Shown piece by piece: positions 38,401 through 47,400 of a stretch of 60,000 nucleotides of DNA. Where the stretch lies: contig NC_045139.1 of the NCBI RefSeq assembly GCF_008831285.2, positions 8,900,204-8,960,203 of the forward strand, given 5' to 3'. Both the position numbers and the translations under genes were made by a program. Under the pieces are notes generated by a model. That model did not search any database. It had not been told where the DNA came from and saw nothing but the letters and a program-made list of their open reading frames with translations. This DNA is from Nymphaea colorata (Eukaryota; Streptophyta; Magnoliopsida; Nymphaeales; Nymphaeaceae). Within the stretch, counting starts at the first letter, position 1. Each line of letters opens with the position of its first letter.

Positions 38401-41400
38401 TCCCACACTGCAAATGCATCATTTTGTCTGGAAGCTTCTGTTCTCTCAGGTACCTGGCAAGAATGCTGCCATCAATATGATGCACCTCAACTAATAGACT
38501 TTTAAGTATCAATGCCACTCCCTTTCCAGATTCCTTTGTTTGGGGATTGATTTAATAGTAACAGAACATTGGATCACTAATTCCCCTTTGCAGAGCTTCT
38601 TCCAAGAACCATGGAGTATGAGAGATATAAGTTATTACAAAGTGCTTGATGAAGAATTTGCATTAAAAAAGTTTACTACTCAAGACATTTCAAAAATTAG
38701 GAGCCTTGTAATGGAAGCAGCAAGAATAGGAACCTAGCATTGATGACAAACCAACCAAAAGAAAATGATTCGAAGCTAAATCAATTAATACAGCAAAAAT
38801 GTTAAAGATCACCTCCATGTTTCTTCCAAACCGTCAATGAAACGTGAATCTTGGCACTTCAAATGAAAGGAAAAAAGAATTCCTCTGAGTAATGTAACTA
38901 CCTGCTTTCTGTTAACCCTGTCAAAGTAAGAACAAATAGTTGAATGAGACCCAGGGTAACCTAAATTGCTCAACATCTAACAAGAAACAGGTAATCACAC
39001 TTCTCACCGCATGTCAAAAAAAAATTGGTTTTTATAGTGTTTCAAAAATTAACTGTCTTAGCTTTCTCTGCTCATAAAATCAAATTGTGCTTCATCCTTT
39101 TGTAATTCAGCTTTTTATTCACATTTCTATATCTTGCATCCATCTATTTGGTTAGAATAATGAAAAAGAACTTCAAATACTGGACAGCATACACAAATAA
39201 TAAAATGAAAAAGTCATAATGTATGAATTGCAACAATAAGACAAGAATGGGAGATATGAACACTGATTGTCTTTTTACAACCACACACACACACATATAT
39301 ATGTACTGTGTAACACAGGCCACCAGGTGCAGGCACACGTGAGGGTGAGGATGTGAGTGTGGTGAATATATATAAAGCTATATTTTGTGATGCATAAGAC
39401 TTGAAACTTATTTCTTAATGTGTCATCAGTCATGACATTATGTGATGTTAAATTGATGAACATTTATTACTATATTTATGTGTTACATGTATTTTTATAA
39501 AAACAACATATTTTTCTTTATTTTTCCTGATCCTTATCTAACTTTTCTTATTTTCCCTTTTCTTGAATATGTCAACATTGAAAAATAAATTTAAGATATT
39601 TTATGATACATCATGTATGTATCTAACCATTGGCCCAACAATGAACAATCTCATCACAGTACACCCTTTTATAATATTGCTCTCTCTTACACTCAGGAAC
39701 GCAGATCTGAATTTAAAGTCACGCATAAAGATCCATGCATTTTTTTCTCCAAGTTTTTTTTTTTTTACCCTGTTAGAGCATGTTTTTGTTTATCTGACAA
39801 ACATTGATTGTGCGCCACGGTGCTTGTGTGCCACTGTGCACGTGATTATTGTGCTTACTTGTTTATATCATTGGCCATGCATGCATGTGACTTAAATTAG
39901 CTAATTGGGTTACTTAACCATGTGGTTTGTGTGACTGCATGTGTCTATGCATGGGTGATTCTTCATGTATTCAATTAATTGAATAGCATCAATTTTTGTT
40001 TACCTTATCAATATTCACTTCATTCATTTGTCTTATTGCAATACACATACACATACATATAGATAGAAAGAGAGACAGCTGTGTCCTACTTCCAGGTTTT
40101 CTGAAATTAGTCCACATCTACACCCATGTGATATAATTCAAAATATATGCAGCTTCATGTTAGATAACCTTTCATCTGTTTTTCTCTTTATTCTTATTTG
40201 GGAAGATACGTTATGCTTTTAAGGATGAAATTTTTATAAGAATTAATTTGTACTAGGAAAAGAACCATGCATGCCAGCAAAGATTTCAAGGAAAGCAGTT
40301 CACAACCATGCAAGCCAGCAACTGTTAAGGTAAGCAGATCAAAATGCACATTACAAATGGATAATTGTCTTCAATATGTATCTGCTTTGCAAGCTATAGA
40401 GTGCAACATTTAGTAAGAGTTTGCATATGTTATGAAGAAAACCTTGCATAGTCGTAAGTCCCAAAAAATCGAACTGGAACTAGTTTCTCTCTTGGATGCT
40501 GCTGAAGGCCTTCATATCCATCCACATGTATCTCATTTGTAACAAGTGCTGGCCACATAGCATTTCCTGCAGAGATCAATCCACACCAGTAAGAGAAGCT
40601 AGTCCAAGAAAGATTGCAGAATGAACTATGAAATCTAATTTGCTAGTGGGTGCACGAATGTTTACAAAGTCAAATAAATGCTGACACTGCAAACTTTTCC
40701 TTTTTCTTTCTATAGAGCCCTATCATAAACCTTAAAAGACAAGAAAGAGTACTTTCTTGCAGTCTATCATGTTGTTATCTAAAACTATCAATGGCCCTGT
40801 ATCAGAAAAAAAAAATTAACGATTTCACATGAGTTTAGTAGAAACTGCAAGAAAATGAATCAACAAAAAGACAATACCCATCTTAACACTTCTTAAAAGC
40901 CAGAGTGTCCAGCAAACAATTGAATGTTGAATACTCCAGAAAAGTTACTGAAGCTTAAAATACTAAAAATAATGTAAAAGTTTCTGGAAAATAAAAATGC
41001 CAAAGGTGGTGATGGTTTCCTGAGCTTGATCAAATTAATTTAAGAAAAAAATATCTACTAACATTACAAATGGTTGGTGACTCTAACTTGACCATGAATA
41101 CATCAATGATTAAACAAACTTCATGCTCATGGCTCAAAGTATGGTTCAATGTCAAACTAATTCTCTAGATGTCACCATTCTACCTAGCAGTAACAGCATG
41201 TCACGACCTAAGCAACAAAAGTTAACAAAAAATGTGACCTTTTAAAGGACAAATTTTTGAAAGAGAAATTTGGAAGTGCCGGTAGCACCAATACTTGGAC
41301 ACGAACTATGATGTTCAAGACATGTGTCATCTTACCTAAATAAAGAGTTAGGTTGTGTCAAACAACCATCAGCCCTAACTCAAATGGTTCATATGAATCA

Positions 41401-44400
41401 TATCTAGGTCTTGTACAAGCCACCTATGTTATTGCCTAGTCATGTCAAAAGGAAGAACAAAAAGGATCGAGATTCAGCAATTATGGAAAATATAGAGGAT
41501 GGAAGCATCATCACATGGACATTGTGTGATTTTTATTTAATTGAAGGAAAATAAAATGTATCACATTCTTAATAATTATGATGCTGGACATATAATCTTC
41601 ATAGTCCTACTTTTGTAATCCACGATATGAAGAACTGTTTCATCTGCAGGAATCTTCAAGCATGGAATTACTGGAGGTAATTCAGAAACAATTGTGTGAA
41701 CTTATATTGGGAAAAAATTAAACCATCTAAAAGTTGCTGGCTTACTGTTCATCAATATGGGTAACTAGCTCTATTTGATCTATTAAAATTAGACATATCT
41801 AAAGAAGAAAAAATATGCATTCGGAATTAGTAGAAAAGAAACAGCATTTAGGTGATTGACTGTAACTGCTTTTGTTACTGAATCCAGCCATAAAATCTAG
41901 AATTATGTTGTCAGTCCAAAATCAATGACAGTCCCAAATATTTTTAGATTATCTGGTTACTTTTGCATAGACTAAATTGGCAGTTCATTACCTACAACAG
42001 TCTTGCATATGTGTATCTATAGCTCATACTAACTTTTAAATCGAGCAGCAGAAATTAACTAAAGAAGTTTCCCTAAGCTTCAAAGTAGTTATCCAAACAA
42101 ATCAGAATGATGTGCAGTAAGTTCACATGCAAGTTGCAGAGTGGGAGTGGACTAGAAACCATAGCCATAAATATTATTCTCAGGTTTTTAGCGGTGAGGT
42201 TTTTCTCGGTATTTTTCGGTGAAGTTGTTTCTTGGGAAAATCTCAGCAAATTTTTGAAAAAATGGAAAAAACCCTAAAATTTAGGCGAAAATAAAACAAA
42301 TGAGAAACTAATAAGAAGACAATTAAAGACCTAGACAAAACGATAAAAATAATGACTTAATGATGATAAGAATGATAAAAAATAATTTCATTTAAGCTTG
42401 AAGGTCAATCCATGATGCCACCAACCTTAAAAAAGAGAAAAACGAAAAAGACAGGAAAAAAAACAACGAAATGCGATAAATATATTTTCACGTTTTCTTC
42501 AAAAAGGCCTGTTTTTTTCTGACTTTTTCATTCTTATTTTTCTCGTAAACATCATGCTATTTTCAAAAATATCAAGATATTTTGGCTACAATAGAAACCT
42601 TTAAGCTGGATTGCATTTCAAAATTCAGTTAATAATATAGTCAATGTTTTAATTCAATAACACAGTTGCAATGGCAATAACTTGGCAGTTAGCTTTATTT
42701 GTGGTCCTTATACCAACTAAATGTAAGGACTACATAGTCTACATTTTTATGATGAAAATGAAACCTCCTATCCCTGAGAAAAAAAGCTTCATGGTTGCAA
42801 TATTATCCTTCTTCTTGCTTCCGGTCCTATCTTCTGCATATTGGTCTACTCAGATAAAATATTCAGGTGCTCAACATGCAAAGTCAAACTATCTTCAACT
42901 AAGATCTTTTTTATCTACTTCAGGAACACTTTCATAACATGGAAAACTAAGGTGCAAGAGCATGAAGCAACTGAATATTGAGAGTTGCATGCTAATTGGC
43001 ATGCACTTCACATCAAAAAGTTGGGACCAAGATAGGCAGTCTAACAAGTCATCCCTGTATAATCTGCCCAGCAGGCAGATGCTTGCACTCACATTTGAGA
43101 GCACACCCACTTCTTTCCAGTAATTGCATTGAACACAATAAGGAGAGCATGTAAACAACCATTTGTGTTGAAAACCAGTTATATAGGGAAATAGAGAAAA
43201 AGAAGTTTCATATCAAGATACAGAAAGAGGCATATGCTTTTTAGTCAAAATCCTAACTAGTTGAATGAATAGTCTGACTAGTTAGTTGAGTTTATTCTTG
43301 ACCAACGTGTGTTGTCAAACCAGCAACTACTTGGTCAGACTAATCAGCCAAGCTTGTTGGTCAGTTGACTATAATATATATATATATATATATACATATT
43401 TATTTATTTATTTATTTTTAACCAATTGACTTTGACCTACTGGTCCCATATCGTCTTTTGAGAACTTGAATGGCTTGTTTCCAACTTTTGACTTCAACTT
43501 CTGGCATATGATTTCAAGTGAAACTAGAAGAATTTTAGGATACACTTCCAGTAAATATACATGTAAAAAGTTGAGTACAACTAAACAGAGACAGCGTTGA
43601 CTTACCCATAATCTCTGCCCATATAACATCTCCATGCTCAAGTTCCTCATTATCATAAAAGCTGGCTGCCAACATAATTATATCATCATAATCCAAACCT
43701 CTTTCTGGGTCCCAACATTTCAAGTTCTTTTGTCTCATTTCATCTTTAGAAAGATGGAATTTTATCTTCTGCCCATAAAGAGAAGTCCATTCATCATCAC
43801 CATCTTCATACCTGATCTGCAGGAGATAATTAGCAAAAAGAAAACATTGATGCCTTGCAATTTGTTACATGTGTATTTAGCAAACATGAAAATGCCAAGA
43901 ATAAATTCTAAATATGGTAAAAACTAGAAACTACAGAGATTTTTCTTAACAAAATTTGAAAGAATAACAATTTTAACAACTTCTCTGGCAAACTAAGTCA
44001 TGAACCAGTACCATTAACTCTCAAACAAAGCCATACATCACAGAACAGACTAACTATGTACAACATTGAAACTATAATTCAGAAAACAATGACGTTTGTG
44101 ACTAATTGATAAAACTAAGATTTACAACTTTAGGTACTGTTTGAATTCAAGGATATATGACCAGCATAGACGAGATGTCTACCGTATTGAAGATAATGTT
44201 GAGAGAATGTTTGGACACCCAAACTTTACTCCAGGAATAATATATCCACCCATTCTCAAATGAGGGGGGAGGAAAACCAGGCCTGGATGGCTCTGACTTT
44301 CTCACCTCCCAAATGGGGATAACTGGAAAAACCTAATCTATATTGAGCAGGACCTCTGCTCTTCCACCATAGTACTCCCCCAGCATGAAGGTCCCCTGCC

Positions 44401-47400
44401 AATCTCCCCTTTTTGTGTGAAGGTCCCCTGCCATCCCCTCTCCGTGGGAAGAAGAAGATGGCTCTATCAGGGTGGATTTCAGGGATGAGCTTCAGGCCAG
44501 CTCGTACTGCTACAGAGGGCCTTGGACTGAAACCATGGTTCCCCTCCTCCAGCTCATGCACTCTCTTCAACAATATTGAGGAGGTCAAATCCACACCGTC
44601 CACAGAATGGTGGCCTAGTTAGCATTGTTGCATGCCATTGGCAGGGCGGTGACAATGGCGGTGGTCTTGGTGGTGTTATTGGAGTTGCCATGTGCACAAG
44701 AGGAAGCATTTCTCTCTCTCTTTATCTGAGTTGTGCAACTGAAAATAGTAGTATGGTTGCTTGCTGGAGTGGACTGGAGATTCTATTGCATATGAACATT
44801 TAAAGATGATATAGTGGATAGATACACCACTCAGTTTTGCAAACTTTTGATGGACCAAAATAGAATAAAAAGGAAGAGAGAAGGAGGAAAATGGAAAAGG
44901 AGAGAAATATGAGCAATGAAGAATGGAAAAGATAAGAAGACGACCACAGATAGAGGTTTGATGCCCTTTTCTTGTTCAGGACTCTGCTAAAGTGAACATC
45001 CCTCTCACCTGTTGAGTCAAAACAGAAATGGGCTAAACAACCTAATATAGATTTTCTATAACATTTTCTATCTTTTAATATGTATAATGTGGTTGTAAAC
45101 AGAAAACACTTATATGGAAACACTTCGGGTTCCCACATATTCTATTGAATATAATCCTTAACAAAAAGAGCTTTTCCCAAATACTTCACGTCACAAGCAC
45201 AGAAAGAACACATGGGCCGAAGTTCACCTACTACAGGGCATAAAATGAGATTCTCATGAACTTTAAATTCATGATTTTGTCTTGCCACATAATGTCCAGT
45301 CATGCTGCATGTAAAGGATGGGGACTACCAAAAGGCAATGCTCCAGTGAGTCAAGAATCAAGAAAAATATATGCCTCTCCATATGGACCTTTGTAGGTTC
45401 AAAAGATGCCAACAGATAGTCAATACAGTTTCTATGGTTTTTCTAGTGGCGGAGAGTATGCCAATAGATAATTTGCTTAAATCAAAAATATCAGTTTCTT
45501 CAATTTCTAGAATGTTCCAAAGCTATTGAATCCTATAAGATATTGTAGTCTATAAATTTTCTTCCACACCCTCCCTTCTAGTGACAAAACATAACAAACA
45601 ACTGCAATAGTCATAGCAATACCAAGCTCACCAAGAATAATACCATCACCAGCAGATATAATGCCAAACTAACCGTGCAAAATCTCTGACTCTCTCTCTC
45701 TCTCTCGCTTGCTCTATGTGCGGGTGTATGCAAACACAAACACATATTATGACATTCAATGGAAGCAAATTGCTTCAAGAATTTTTAGAGGTGATGAAGC
45801 GCAGTTGCAAATTACTGACAGGCAGATATACATTTCATTCTATTACACCAGTCAAAGAAATCCAATTTATGTAAGATATGCAACTTCGTAACTTAAAAAT
45901 AAGGCCCAAAGAGCACTAAACTCTGAACTGTTCGAAACTTCAAGTTTCACAACCAAAAAGAGAAAAATAACTAGGAGTCATTTGGGAGACAAATACTTTG
46001 ATGTCACAAGATGCATCCTGTATCATTATGCAGTACATATGATAGAATGCTACATCCATGAAAAATAGGGACTGTTTCATCAGTTCTAGACCCAGTCCCC
46101 TGAGTGCACTCGAATTGTAAGCCTGCTGGATAAATGTATGATACAACAATTTTAAAATATTAAAAAGCATTCATGAAGTCTGGTACCAAACGATTCATAC
46201 AAATTGATCATGATAGAAATCCCAAGGTATCCCATTCTAGCCAAGAACTATTCAGTAAGAGCAACCTTAAATCTGAAACAGAAGAGATACCATCAATATA
46301 AAAATCCTCCCCAATCACATATGTACTTGCTGTTTATCTAAGGAGATCCGCAAGGAAGAACTAAAATTTCATGGTTAGGAAGAGAAATGAATCATACATG
46401 GTGCTCTGCTTTTTCTGGATCATACTGTGTGATGGATCCAACATACCAATCATTGTCCAACGGCCAAAACACCTGCAGCTTTCAGTTTCAGATACAAGCT
46501 GATCTACCGTACCACCATCAAAATTCACTTGAAATAGCGCAAATACATAATAATTAAATAAGTAGATATGTCAAGTTGTCAACCATGTGTAAATAATACA
46601 AACGAATGGGACAATTTACAGAAATCAATTTCACTTGCCTTGCATTTAAATCCGGTTAATGTGGTCGGATCAACATTTTCCAAACTCAACCTGCACCAAG
46701 AACGGGCAAAAATGTTGTACAAGTATAGCTGACTATATTTTTCTTTGTGACGCTAGTATAACATGAGTTCTACCGCATTGACGCTAACTAGGAAGACCTA
46801 TCACACACTGAGAAGTCAGACTCACATGAAGCTAAACGAAGAATGAACTGAAGGATTGAAGCAAGAGATGAGAAGAGATATCTGAAGTTCACGTTCTATA
46901 CATGGAATAATCCGTATACAAGATCAAACAATTCATCCTATATATTTAGGAAAATGACTCTGGATTATGATGACTTCCAGAATTTCTGAATTTCATGCCA
47001 GTAAGATAGAAATCAAAGTACCAGATTGAGCTAACACGCATCAATCAATGGTTTTTCGTTCTTCCTCTCAATGGATTAACCAAAAAGCTAGAAAGGACAA
47101 GTCCGTTTGACTGGAACTTTTTGACTATATCGAAGCGTGAAATGGTAGCTATCACAGCTAAGAATACTTACTGAACCCACTTCTTGACAGAGCTCGTGCG
47201 CGAGTGCTTCAGCACGTCTATCCTGTAACGGCTACCTCCACTCCACAAACTCTTGAAAGAGTTCGGGCCATGCCTCGCTTTCCTTTCCCTTCTCTCTCGC
47301 TTTCTGCTCCAACCCAAGTCCACGAACTGTTTCCGATCGACGCCCAAATTGTTAAGCTCGTGCTTGAACCCCCTCACCCGGCCTCTCTTCTTATGATCAT

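Noticed and set aside
44256-44603. A 115-codon minus-strand gene in ATX intron 3
   Set aside because: Low-complexity charged sequence with no family match, inside a probable repeat island.
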